Assembly: GCA_963796915.1 (NCBI GenBank)
Contig: CAWCNI010000002.1
Span: 248,001-312,000, forward strand
Direction of reading: 5' to 3'
DNA length: 64,000 nucleotides
Source: JAENWD01 sp963796915
Lineage (GTDB): Bacteria > Acidobacteriota > Vicinamibacteria > Vicinamibacterales > JAENWD01
Below the pieces are notes generated by a model. It was given only the letters and a program-made list of their open reading frames with translations, did not search any database and was not told where the DNA came from. The position numbers and the translations under genes are program-made. The number at the start of each line of letters is the position of its first letter. The first letter of the stretch is position 1. This document shows, one piece after another, positions 10,228 to 18,725 of the stretch.

Positions 10228-12201
10228 ATGAGCCATCACGAACATCGCGCCGCGCCCACCCCTGCTGCTGACGCCGCCGCTGGCCGCGAGGAACGCCAGT
10301 ATCTCGTCGAGCGCGTCGCGGATGCGGCGATCGTGCAGATTTATGCCGACGGCTTCGAGGCCCTGCCCCTGAACGCCCGGATTCTCTGCTGGCACCTGTC
10401 GCAGGCCGCGCTCGCCGGGCGCGACATCTACTACGATCAGCGCTACGTCCACAACCTCCAGATGCGGCGGCTGCTCGAAGCGATCGTCACGCATCCCGGC
10501 ACGACACCGGCCGCCGTTCTCGGCGCGATCACGCAATACACGAAGCTGTTCTGGATTCACACGGGCCCGTTCAACAACCTCACCGCGCGCAAGTTCGTCC
10601 TGACGTGCACGCCGGACGAGCTCGAGGCCGCGGCGCACGCCGCCGTGAACGCCGGCGCCGCGTTGCCGCTCGCCGAGGGCGAATCGACGGCGGACCTGAT
10701 GTCCAGGCTGCGGCCGGCATTCTTCGATCGCGACGTCGATCCAATTGTCACGAACAAGACGCCCGGCACGGGCCGCGACATCCTGGAAACGAGCGCGAAC
10801 AACCTGTACGTGGACGTCGCGATGAAGGACCTCGAGGGCTTCGACGAGCGCTATGGCCTGAACTCTCGTCTGGTGAAACGGAACGGCCAGCTCGAGGAGG
10901 AGGTCTACCGAATCGGCGGACGTTACAGCGTCGAGATCACTCGCATCGTGAGTCATCTCGAGGCGGCGGTGCCGTTTGCGACGCCGTCGATGGCAGCGGC
11001 GCTCGAGGCGCTGATCCGGTTCTATCGAACTGGCGAAGCGGACGACAGGCGGACGTACGACATCGCATGGGTCGCCGACCAGCACTCCGCCGTGGACACG
11101 ATGAACGGCTTCATCGAGGTCTACATGGATGCGCGTGGCGTGAAGGGCGCGTGGGAGGCGATGGTCTACTACGTGCATCCTGGCAAGACGGCGCACGCCG
11201 AGGCGATTGCGACCCACGCCCAGTGGTTCGAGAACCGCATGCCCTGGGATCCCCGGTACCGCAAGCCGCGCGTCACGGGGGTGACCGCACGCGCCATAGA
11301 AGTAGTGATTGAAACAGGCGACTCAGGCCCGATGACACCGATCGGGGTGAACCTGCCGAACGACCAGGAGGTCCGCGAGACGTTCGGCAGCAAGTCGGTG
11401 TCGCTCAGCAACGTCACCGAGGCCTACGAGCGATCGACGCCGCGCAGCTACCGCCAGGAGTTCGCGTGGAGCCAGGCGGAGGTGGATCGCGCCGAGCGGT
11501 GGGCAGCGTTTGCCGGCGAGCTCACGACCAACCTTCACGAGATCATCGGCCACGGCTCCGGCCTGGTGTCTCCGGCGCTGAACGGCGCCCCGGAGAAGGC
11601 GCTCAAGGAGCACTTCTCGGCGATCGAGGAGGCCCGTGCCGATCTCGTCGCGCTCTATTTCGTGGCCGACCCGTACCTCGCGGAGATCGGCGTCGTGCCG
11701 GCAGAGGACCACCAGGACATCATCCTCGCCGAGTACGAAGCCTATGCCCGCAACGCGCTCGTGCAGCTGCGTCGCATCAGGGAAGGGTCCCAGATCGAAG
11801 AGGACCACATGCGCAACCGGCAGCTGATCGTCCACTGGCTGCTGGCGCATACGACCGCCATCGAGATCGCCCGCCGCGAGGGCAAGACGTTCTACAGCCT
11901 CGTCGACCGCGACGCGTTTCGCGCGGGCGTCGCCACGCTGCTCGCCGAAGTGCAGCGCATCAAGGCCGAAGGCGACTATGCCGCGGCCAGCCGGCTGCTC
12001 GACACGTACGGCGTGCACTTCGATCCGGAGCTGCGCGACGAAGTGGTCGCCCGCGTGGACGCGCTCGACTTGCCGTCCTACACGGCGTTCGTCATGCCCA
12101 AGCTGGATCCCGTCCGCGACGCAGCCGGCACGATCGTGGACGTCAGCATCAGCTACCCGCTCGACTTCGCGACGCAGATGCTCGAGTACGGGCGGTTCTA
12201 G
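10228..12201 (+). CDS. Dipeptidyl-peptidase III (M49 family)
   Basis: A 657-residue cytosolic metallopeptidase that releases dipeptides from short oligopeptides. The M49 signature HEIIGH is at His437-His442 with catalytic Glu438, and the second zinc motif EEARAD has Glu467/Glu468. M49 is unusual in bacteria but recurrent in Bacteroidetes and Acidobacteria. The frame is open back to 10153 inside the previous gene, but ATG 10228 is the first start after that gene ends. Together with DPP IV, M28 and M23 it forms part of a peptide-degrading set in this window. Confidence 0.9.
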   Translation: MSHHEHRAAPTPAADAAAGREERQYLVERVADAAIVQIYADGFEALPLNARILCWHLSQAALAGRDIYYDQRYVHNLQMRRLLEAIVTHPGTTPAAVLGAITQYTKLFWIHTGPFNNLTARKFVLTCTPDELEAAAHAAVNAGAALPLAEGESTADLMSRLRPAFFDRDVDPIVTNKTPGTGRDILETSANNLYVDVAMKDLEGFDERYGLNSRLVKRNGQLEEEVYRIGGRYSVEITRIVSHLEAAVPFATPSMAAALEALIRFYRTGEADDRRTYDIAWVADQHSAVDTMNGFIEVYMDARGVKGAWEAMVYYVHPGKTAHAEAIATHAQWFENRMPWDPRYRKPRVTGVTARAIEVVIETGDSGPMTPIGVNLPNDQEVRETFGSKSVSLSNVTEAYERSTPRSYRQEFAWSQAEVDRAERWAAFAGELTTNLHEIIGHGSGLVSPALNGAPEKALKEHFSAIEEARADLVALYFVADPYLAEIGVVPAEDHQDIILAEYEAYARNALVQLRRIREGSQIEEDHMRNRQLIVHWLLAHTTAIEIARREGKTFYSLVDRDAFRAGVATLLAEVQRIKAEGDYAAASRLLDTYGVHFDPELRDEVVARVDALDLPSYTAFVMPKLDPVRDAAGTIVDVSISYPLDFATQMLEYGRF

Positions 12202-12283
12202 CCCCACGGGCTGCTCCAGTGGTCCGACCGCCACGCGGCGTCGCTACCCCTGCGGCGGCGACGTGCTACAACTGAGCCTGTCC

Positions 12284-13453
12284 ATGTTTTCTTCGCGCGT
12301 CCCGGGTGACCTGTCGCCGAACACGCTGGCCGCCGCCATCGAACGCATGCGGCTGTCGGGCCAGCCGTTCGCCGACCTCACGGAATCGAACCCGACGGCT
12401 GCCGGCCTCGACTACCCCGCCGCGCTCCTCGCGAGCCTCGCCAGCGCGGAAGGGCTTCGCTACGAGCCGCAGCCGTTTGGCCTCGCGTGCGCCCGCGCCG
12501 CGGTGGCGGCCGACTACGCCCGACGCGGGCTGGACGTGCCCGCTGCCCACGTCGTGCTCACCGCGAGCAGCAGCGAGAGCTACGCGCTGCTGTTCAAGCT
12601 GCTATGCGATCCCGGCGATTCCGTCCTGGTGCCCACGCCAAGTTATCCGCTGTTCGAGCACCTGACGCGGCTCGAGAGCGTGCAGGCCCGTCCGTACGCC
12701 ACGCACTATCACGGCGCATGGAGCATCGATCTGGACGACCTGCGCCGCGCGATCACCGACACCACTCGCGCCGTGCTCGTCGTCAGTCCCAACAACCCCA
12801 CCGGCGGCTGGTTGAAGCGCGACGAGCTGACAGCACTGGCGGAGTTGTGCGATCGGCACGGTCTCGCGTTGATCGGCGACGAGGTGTTCGCCGACTATCC
12901 CATCGACCAGGCCGACGGGCCCGCGCGATCGGTGATCGACCAGGACCAGGTGCTGGCCATCAGTCTTGGCGGACTATCGAAGTCAGTGGGCCTGCCGCAG
13001 CTCAAGCTCGGATGGATGGCGCTGCGCGGCCCTGGGGCCGCGCTCGACGGCGCGCTCGCGCGGCTGGAGCTGATTGCCGACACCTACCTGTCTGTGGGCA
13101 CACCGGTCCAGGTCGCCGCGCACCAACTGCTGACAAACGGGCTCGTCGTGCGCCAGCAGATTCTCGACCGCGTGAGGGCCAACTATCGGACGCTGATCGG
13201 CGCCGCCGCGCCAATGGCGGCGTGTGAGGTGCTGCGGGCGGAAGGCGGCTGGTCGGCGGTGATCCGCATTCCGCACACGGTGCCTGAAGACGAGCAGGTC
13301 ATTGGCCTGCTCGAGCGGGAGCGCGTGCTCGTGCATCCCGGCTTCTTCTTCGACTTCCCGCGCGGCGGGTACCTTGTCGTCAGCCTGCTCACGGATCCCG
13401 ACGTGTTCGGCCCGGCTGTCGATCGGCTCCTCGCGGCAGTGGGCCGCGGCTGA
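12284..13453 (+). CDS. PLP-dependent class I/II aminotransferase
   Basis: A 389-residue fold-type I aminotransferase. Visible motifs are the Asn of SPNNPTGGW (about residue 171), Asp of GDEVFADYP (about 200), and the PLP Lys233 in SLGGLSKSVGLPQLKLGW. Substrate is not determined; the pattern fits alanine/aspartate-type enzymes. The open frame extends upstream through the DPP III gene in another phase; ATG 12284 gives the expected N terminus. The malQ gene begins 8 bp after its stop. Confidence 0.85.
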   Translation: MFSSRVPGDLSPNTLAAAIERMRLSGQPFADLTESNPTAAGLDYPAALLASLASAEGLRYEPQPFGLACARAAVAADYARRGLDVPAAHVVLTASSSESYALLFKLLCDPGDSVLVPTPSYPLFEHLTRLESVQARPYATHYHGAWSIDLDDLRRAITDTTRAVLVVSPNNPTGGWLKRDELTALAELCDRHGLALIGDEVFADYPIDQADGPARSVIDQDQVLAISLGGLSKSVGLPQLKLGWMALRGPGAALDGALARLELIADTYLSVGTPVQVAAHQLLTNGLVVRQQILDRVRANYRTLIGAAAPMAACEVLRAEGGWSAVIRIPHTVPEDEQVIGLLERERVLVHPGFFFDFPRGGYLVVSLLTDPDVFGPAVDRLLAAVGRG

Positions 13454-13461
13454 CGCGCGCC

Positions 13462-15057
13462 ATGCCTACACGTCCTCATCTCGGCCGCGCGGCCGGCCTC
13501 GTGCTCCCGTTGTTCTCGCTCCGGTCGTCACGCGACTGGGGGATCGGTGAGATCGGCGACATGCCGGCGTTCGGCGAGTGGCTGCGCGCGGCCGGGTTCT
13601 CGGCGCTGCAGTTGTTGCCGGTGAGCACGCTGCCGCCGGGCGAGGCGTCGCCATACTCGGCGTTGAGCGCCATGGCCATCGACCCGAGCTACATCTCGAT
13701 GGCGGACGTGCACGACTTCCAGGCTCTTGGCGGCGACGTCAGGCTGCCCCTGGCCGATCAGATCGCGCTCAGAACCGCGCGCGCGGCGCCACGGGTCTCC
13801 TACCCGCTCGTCCGTCAGGTCAAGGAGTCTGCGCTGCGCCTGGCGTTCAGCCTGTTCTACGACGTGGACTGGGTCCGCGGCACAGCGCGCGCCGGGTCGT
13901 TCGCGGCATTTGCCTCGTGGGAAGACTGGTGGCTTGGCGACTACGCGCTCTATTGCGCGCTGCGCGCCGCGCACGGCGGACGTCCCTGGACCGAGTGGCC
14001 GGCCGAGGTTCGCGATCGGAATCCCGATGCTCTGGCCGACGCGCGCGAGAAGCTCGACGGGGAGATCCTCTTCCATCAGTACACCCAGTGGCTGGCGGAC
14101 GAGCAGTGGGCGGCTGCACGCGAAGGCCTCGGCACTCTCAGGGTGTTCGGCGACTTCCCGTTCATGGTGGGCATCGACAGCGCCGACGTCTGGGCCAACC
14201 AGCACCTGTTTCGCTTCGACCGCACCGCGGGCACGCCGCCGGACGCCTTCAGCGCAACCGGCCAGGACTGGGGCCTGCCGGTGTACCGGTGGGACGTCAT
14301 GGCGGGTGAGCATGACGGCTGGCTGCGTCAGCGCGCCCGCCGCATGGGCCGCCTGTTTGACGGCTATCGCGTCGATCACCTGGTCGGCTTCTTCAGGACG
14401 TACTCGCGACCGGTCGGCGAGATCGTTGGCAGCTTCGAACCGTCAGACGAAGCCGATCAGATCGCGCAAGGCGAACGGATCCTCGCGCTGTTCAAGGGCA
14501 CCGGTTCGGACATCACCGCCGAGGACCTCGGCCTGATCCCCGACTTCGTGCGCGAGGCGCTCGAACGCGCCGACCTGCCTGGCTACAAGGTGATTCGCTG
14601 GGAACGCGCGTGGCACCAGCCGGGCCAGCCATTCATTCCGCCGTCGCAGTTCCCCGCAGTGTCGGTCGCCACCACCAGCACGCACGACATCGAGCCGATC
14701 GCGCTCTGGTGGGACACGGCGCTGGCGGAGGAAAAGCAGGCCTTCGTGCCGGCGCTGAACCTCTCCCCGGCAGAGGCGCTGGCCGCCGCCGGCCGGCCGT
14801 ATGACATGGCGCTTCACCACCGCCTGCTCGAAAGCGCGTATGCCGCCGGCTCGAGGCTGCTGCTCGTGCCGATGCAGGATGCCTGCGGCTGGCGCGAACG
14901 CATCAACGTGCCGGGAACCGTGGACGGCACCAACTGGTCGTGGCGGCTGCCGGTGGCCGTCGATGCCCTGCACGCGGCCGATCCGACACTGACCGACGCC
15001 CTTCGCGCGCTCGCCCACGGCAGCGGCCGTCTGCCCGATCCTCCTGCACTCACATGA
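13462..15057 (+). CDS. malQ: 4-alpha-glucanotransferase (amylomaltase)
   Basis: A 531-residue GH77 enzyme that transfers alpha-1,4-glucan chains between maltooligosaccharides. Conserved segments are RDWGIGEIGDM near the start, SPYSALSAMAIDPSYIS, the nucleophile region YRVDHLVGFFR (about residue 300), the acid/base region DITAEDLGLIPDFV (about 350), and TSTHDIEPIALWW (about 410). The length is typical. It sits 8 bp after the aminotransferase gene and overlaps the next gene by ATGA, so translation is probably coupled. Confidence 0.93.
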   Translation: MPTRPHLGRAAGLVLPLFSLRSSRDWGIGEIGDMPAFGEWLRAAGFSALQLLPVSTLPPGEASPYSALSAMAIDPSYISMADVHDFQALGGDVRLPLADQIALRTARAAPRVSYPLVRQVKESALRLAFSLFYDVDWVRGTARAGSFAAFASWEDWWLGDYALYCALRAAHGGRPWTEWPAEVRDRNPDALADAREKLDGEILFHQYTQWLADEQWAAAREGLGTLRVFGDFPFMVGIDSADVWANQHLFRFDRTAGTPPDAFSATGQDWGLPVYRWDVMAGEHDGWLRQRARRMGRLFDGYRVDHLVGFFRTYSRPVGEIVGSFEPSDEADQIAQGERILALFKGTGSDITAEDLGLIPDFVREALERADLPGYKVIRWERAWHQPGQPFIPPSQFPAVSVATTSTHDIEPIALWWDTALAEEKQAFVPALNLSPAEALAAAGRPYDMALHHRLLESAYAAGSRLLLVPMQDACGWRERINVPGTVDGTNWSWRLPVAVDALHAADPTLTDALRALAHGSGRLPDPPALT

Positions 15058-16550
15058 GCGACACGATGTCCGATCCGCCAAGCGAGCAGAGTCCGATCCA
15101 CGCGCCCGAGTTGACTGGCGCCGTCGACTGGCTGAACGTGCCCGGTCCGCTGACGCTCGGCGCCCTCCGCGGCAAGGTCGTGCTTCTCGATTTCTGGACC
15201 TACGGCTGCATCAACTGCATCCATATCCTTCCGGACCTGCAGCGGCTCGAGGCGCGCTTTCCGAACGAGCTCGTGGTGATCGGCGTGCACGCGGCAAAGT
15301 TCACCAACGAGAAGGCGACCGGGAACATCCGCAAGGTGATCGACAGGTACGGCATCACGCACCCGGTCGCCAACGACGCCGAGTTCCGCATCTGGCGCGC
15401 CTACACCGTGCGCGCCTGGCCGTCGCGCGTCATCATCGACCCCGCCGGCTACATCGTCGGTGCCGCGTCGGGGGAAGGGAACTACGAGGGGTTCGAGCAG
15501 GCCATCGCGGCAGTCATTGGCGTGTTCGACGAGCGAGGACAGATCGACCGCACCCCGTTACCGCTGAAGCTCGAACGGGACGGCGCCGCGGCAGCGACAG
15601 CCCTGCGTTTCCCCGGCAAGGTGCTCGCCACTGACGACCGCCTGTTCATCAGCGACTCGAACCATCACCAGATCGTCGTCGCGACCCACGCCGGCAAGGT
15701 CCTCGAGCGCATCGGCGCCGGCAGCCCTGGCAGCGACGACGGCGCATTCGACGCGGCGCGGTTCCGCACGCCACAGGGGCTTGCCTGGGCCGACGATCGG
15801 CTGTGGGTGGCAGACACCGGCAACCACCTGATTCGGGTCGTGGACCTCGCCGATCGCACGGTCACCACCGTCGCGGGCACCGGCGAGCAGTGCATGTGGC
15901 GCGAGGAAGGCGGCCGCGCGGTGGCAGTTGCGCTGAACTCGCCCTGGGACATCGCGGCCGCAGGGCCGCTGCTGTTCATCGCGATGGCCGGCGCGCATCA
16001 GGTCTGGATGCTCGATCGCGCGCACGGCATCATCTGGCCCTACGCCGGCTCCGGTCAGGAAGCGCGGCTGGACGGGCCGATCGACGCTGCGGCCTTCGCG
16101 CAGCCGTCAGGGCTGGCCGTCGCTGGCGAGCATCTCTACGTCGCGGACGCCGAGGCCAACATCATCCGCGACATCGCGCTGCCGCCCGTCAACGAGGTGC
16201 GGACGATGGCCGGCGGCGACCTGTTCGATTTCGGCGACGAGGACGGCTCAGGCGACAGGGTCCGGCTTCAGCACCCGCTCGGCCTGGCCGTGCACGACGG
16301 GCATATCGTCATCGCCGATACCTACAACCACAAGATCAAGCGGCTCGATCCAACCACCGCGACTGTCAGGACCCTTGCGGGCACCGGCGCCCCCGGACGC
16401 CGCGACGGCAAAGGAAAGCACGCGCAGTTCGACGAGCCCGGCGGCGTCAGCGTCGCCGGCGACATCATCTTCGTCGCCGACACCAACAACCACGTGATCC
16501 GGACAGTCAACGCGCGGACGGGGGAGACGGGGACGCTGGCGGTCGAGTGA
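15054..16550 (+). CDS. Thioredoxin-like/NHL repeat protein (NHLRC2-like)
   Basis: A 498-residue two-domain protein. The N-terminal thioredoxin-like domain (about residues 20-160) has a CINC redox pair (Cys52, Cys55) in the context FWTYGCINCIHILPDL. The rest is an NHL beta-propeller (about 170-498) with repeated units such as VADTGNHLIRVV, VADAEANIIRDI, IADTYNHKIKRL and VADTNNHVIRTV. The architecture matches NHLRC2. No signal peptide, so cytosolic as read. The ATG overlaps the malQ stop (ATGA), which selects this start over in-frame codons upstream. Confidence 0.88.
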   Translation: MSDTMSDPPSEQSPIHAPELTGAVDWLNVPGPLTLGALRGKVVLLDFWTYGCINCIHILPDLQRLEARFPNELVVIGVHAAKFTNEKATGNIRKVIDRYGITHPVANDAEFRIWRAYTVRAWPSRVIIDPAGYIVGAASGEGNYEGFEQAIAAVIGVFDERGQIDRTPLPLKLERDGAAAATALRFPGKVLATDDRLFISDSNHHQIVVATHAGKVLERIGAGSPGSDDGAFDAARFRTPQGLAWADDRLWVADTGNHLIRVVDLADRTVTTVAGTGEQCMWREEGGRAVAVALNSPWDIAAAGPLLFIAMAGAHQVWMLDRAHGIIWPYAGSGQEARLDGPIDAAAFAQPSGLAVAGEHLYVADAEANIIRDIALPPVNEVRTMAGGDLFDFGDEDGSGDRVRLQHPLGLAVHDGHIVIADTYNHKIKRLDPTTATVRTLAGTGAPGRRDGKGKHAQFDEPGGVSVAGDIIFVADTNNHVIRTVNARTGETGTLAVE

Positions 16551-16810
16551 GCACCGCAGGTGCTGCGGTGCAGTAGTGCTGCAGTGCTCGGGTGCGGTGC
16601 TGGAGTGCCGAAGTGCTGGGGTGCTGAAGGGGGTGCTGAAGTGCGGTGTTGCGTGCTGCAGTGCGAGGCGGGGCGGGGGACTCCGGGCTCCGGACTCCGG
16701 CTTCGGGCTCCAGGCTTCGGGCTCCAGGCTTCGGGCTTCAGGCTTCGGACTACAGACCACGGCCTCTGACGCTGTCAGTGCCGTAGCCCGTAGCCCGTAG
16801 CCCGTAGTCC
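16551..16810. repeat. Degenerate 7-9 bp repeat block R1
   Basis: The whole gap between two convergent genes is short-period repeat. It opens right after the stop codon with a perfect 9-bp hairpin (arms 16551-16559 and 16563-16571). It continues as GTGC-centred units to about 16670, then heptads of the type GGCTTCG/GGCTCCA (16700-16750), then three tandem CCCGTAG units (16787-16807). Modules recur elsewhere: 16787-16810 is the exact reverse complement of 36416-36439 (24 bp), and 16604-16617 is the reverse complement of 44013-44026 (14 bp). Confidence 0.85.
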
Positions 16811-16820
16811 TTACTCCGCC

Positions 16821-18422
16821 CTAGTTCGTCGACCGCGCCGGCGCCTGCCCCTGGGGCGGACGCGGCGGTTCGGGCTTGGGCAGCGGCTTGCGCGGCAGCA
16901 TCTGCTCGCGGTTGGCCGCCTGGTAGACGAACGACGCGACGATGACAGCGTCCTTCATGAGGTCGCCGGCCTGGAGCCGATCGTAGACGTCCATGTTCGA
17001 GTGGTGCGTGCGCGTGTCGTACTCGAGCTCGTCCTGGACGAACTGGAAGCCCGGAATCCCGACGGCGTCGAAGGACAGGTGGTCGGTGCCGCCGGTGTTC
17101 TGCAGCGTCTCCATCGTCATGCCGAGGCTCTTGAACGGCGCCATCCAGGCCTCGAAGACCGGGCCGATGGCTTCGTTCCCCTGCAGGTAGATCCCGCGGA
17201 TCGCGCCCGTGCCGTTGTCGACGTTGAAGTAGCCGGTGATCTTGCCGTGCGCCGGCTTCAGCGTCATCGTCTCGCGGTCGGCGAAGGTGTTCTTCACGTA
17301 CGCGCGCGAGCCGAGCAGGCCCTGCTCTTCGCCGGTCCAGAGCGCCAGGCGCACCGTGCGACGCAGCTTCACGCCCGAGGCCTTCAGGATGCGGAACGCC
17401 TCCATCATCACCGCCGAGCCCGCGCCGTTGTCGGTGGCGCCGGTGCCGGTGTGCCAGGAATCGAAGTGCGCGCCCAGCATGACGACTTCATCGGCCTTGT
17501 CGCCGCCTGGCAGCTCCGCGAGCACGTTGAAGGCCGTCTGATTCGGGAACGTCGTGTTCTTGATGTTCAATTCGACCGAGACGGGCACGTTCTTGTCGAG
17601 TGTCCGCGCGAGGCGGTTGTAGTGCTCCACTGCCAGCACCACTTGCGGCGGGACGTGTTCCGGGTAGCGGATGAAGGACTGTGCGGTCGTGCTGTAGGCG
17701 CCGCCCTGCTGCACGAAGAGCGTGCCGCCGTCGCCGCGGCTCGGCTCGAAGACGGCAAGCACGCCTTCCTCGGCCAGGAACTGAATCCGCTTCACGGCGA
17801 AGAGGAACTGCGACCGATCGTAGTTGCGCCGGCCCGCGCCGGCCGGGTCCACTTCCTCCAGCTTCTTCAACTGCTCGTCGGTGTAGCGCGTCGCCAGCGG
17901 ATCGAATGACGCCTTCACTTCGCGGATGGGCGTGGCGAGGACGATCTTGCCCTTCAACTTGCCCTTCCACTTTTCGAGATCCTGGTCGTTGTTCAACGGC
18001 ACGTAGACCGCGTCGGCGGTGACAGGACCGTCAGTGCCGGGCGTCCAGGCCTTCGGCGCACCGAGAATGGTCCACTCGTTCGGCGCGATGACGGTGGCCG
18101 AGAACCTGTCGTTCTGCCAGCCGGTGCCGAAGTCGCCCCACGTCTCGAGGTGCGCATTGGATGCGCCCCAGGCCGTCAGCGTCTTGACCGCCCAGTCGCC
18201 GGCCGCCTTCAGGTTGGGCGAGCCGGTCAGCCGGGCGCCATAAACGTCGGTCATCCAGCTCGCGGTGTCCATCACCTGCGAATGCTGGAAGCCCTCTTCC
18301 TTGATCTTGTAGATAGCGTCGTAGTCGACCTTCTCAGTGGTGGGCGCTGCGGTCTGTGCGGCGACTGGCGCTGCCAGCAGCCACAGAACCGCCGCCACGT
18401 GTGCGGGGCGCATTCCGTTCAT
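16821..18422 (-). CDS. Secreted M28 family aminopeptidase
   Basis: A 533-residue zinc aminopeptidase. A signal peptide (about 1-23, ending PVAAQ) precedes a PA-type insert (about 150-290) and the M28 peptidase domain. Metal ligands are visible: His319 and the Asp331 region (HFDSWHTGTGATDNG), Glu365/Glu366 in WTGEEQG, and the later Asp (FNVDNGTG) and His (TDHLSFD). It ends in a Pro/Arg-rich tail. The open frame is longer, but ATG 18422 has GGAGG 10 bp upstream and starts the signal peptide. Confidence 0.9.
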   Translation of the reverse strand: MNGMRPAHVAAVLWLLAAPVAAQTAAPTTEKVDYDAIYKIKEEGFQHSQVMDTASWMTDVYGARLTGSPNLKAAGDWAVKTLTAWGASNAHLETWGDFGTGWQNDRFSATVIAPNEWTILGAPKAWTPGTDGPVTADAVYVPLNNDQDLEKWKGKLKGKIVLATPIREVKASFDPLATRYTDEQLKKLEEVDPAGAGRRNYDRSQFLFAVKRIQFLAEEGVLAVFEPSRGDGGTLFVQQGGAYSTTAQSFIRYPEHVPPQVVLAVEHYNRLARTLDKNVPVSVELNIKNTTFPNQTAFNVLAELPGGDKADEVVMLGAHFDSWHTGTGATDNGAGSAVMMEAFRILKASGVKLRRTVRLALWTGEEQGLLGSRAYVKNTFADRETMTLKPAHGKITGYFNVDNGTGAIRGIYLQGNEAIGPVFEAWMAPFKSLGMTMETLQNTGGTDHLSFDAVGIPGFQFVQDELEYDTRTHHSNMDVYDRLQAGDLMKDAVIVASFVYQAANREQMLPRKPLPKPEPPRPPQGQAPARSTN

Positions 18423-18725
18423 CGCGATCAATCCTCCGGACGTTCTTGAAAGACAAGGCCCTTGGAACAGGGTCCAGACAATGACAAACCGCGAAGATAC
18501 CACGCTCGTCCCGGCCTATCCGCCGTTGGTCCCGTTACGATTTCTGCAGGCGGCGGAAGGCGTGGCGACAGACCTGTAAGTGGGATGCCGAAATTGTAAG
18601 TCTGCGGCGGTGGCTCTCACCGTTAATTCATTTGTTCGCAGTAGTTTGTGGCTGGCATCACGGCGCGACGGGCTGGTCCGCCGGTTGCACTGGCGATTTA
18701 ACGCGGTTCCCTGGCCTTCGCCCTT
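18423..18725. other. 303-bp divergent intergenic region
   Basis: This gap separates the divergent M28 and PEGA genes and must hold both promoters. I see no confident -35/-10 pair. Two TGTAAGT direct repeats at 18575-18581 and 18595-18601 are exactly 20 bp apart (about two helical turns), a spacing compatible with a regulator bound on one face of the DNA. No coding potential is evident. Confidence 0.4.

Noticed and set aside
18640..18725. A sigma-54 promoter before the PEGA gene (TGGC...GC-like)
   Set aside because: Spacing and the GC element do not match the -24/-12 consensus.
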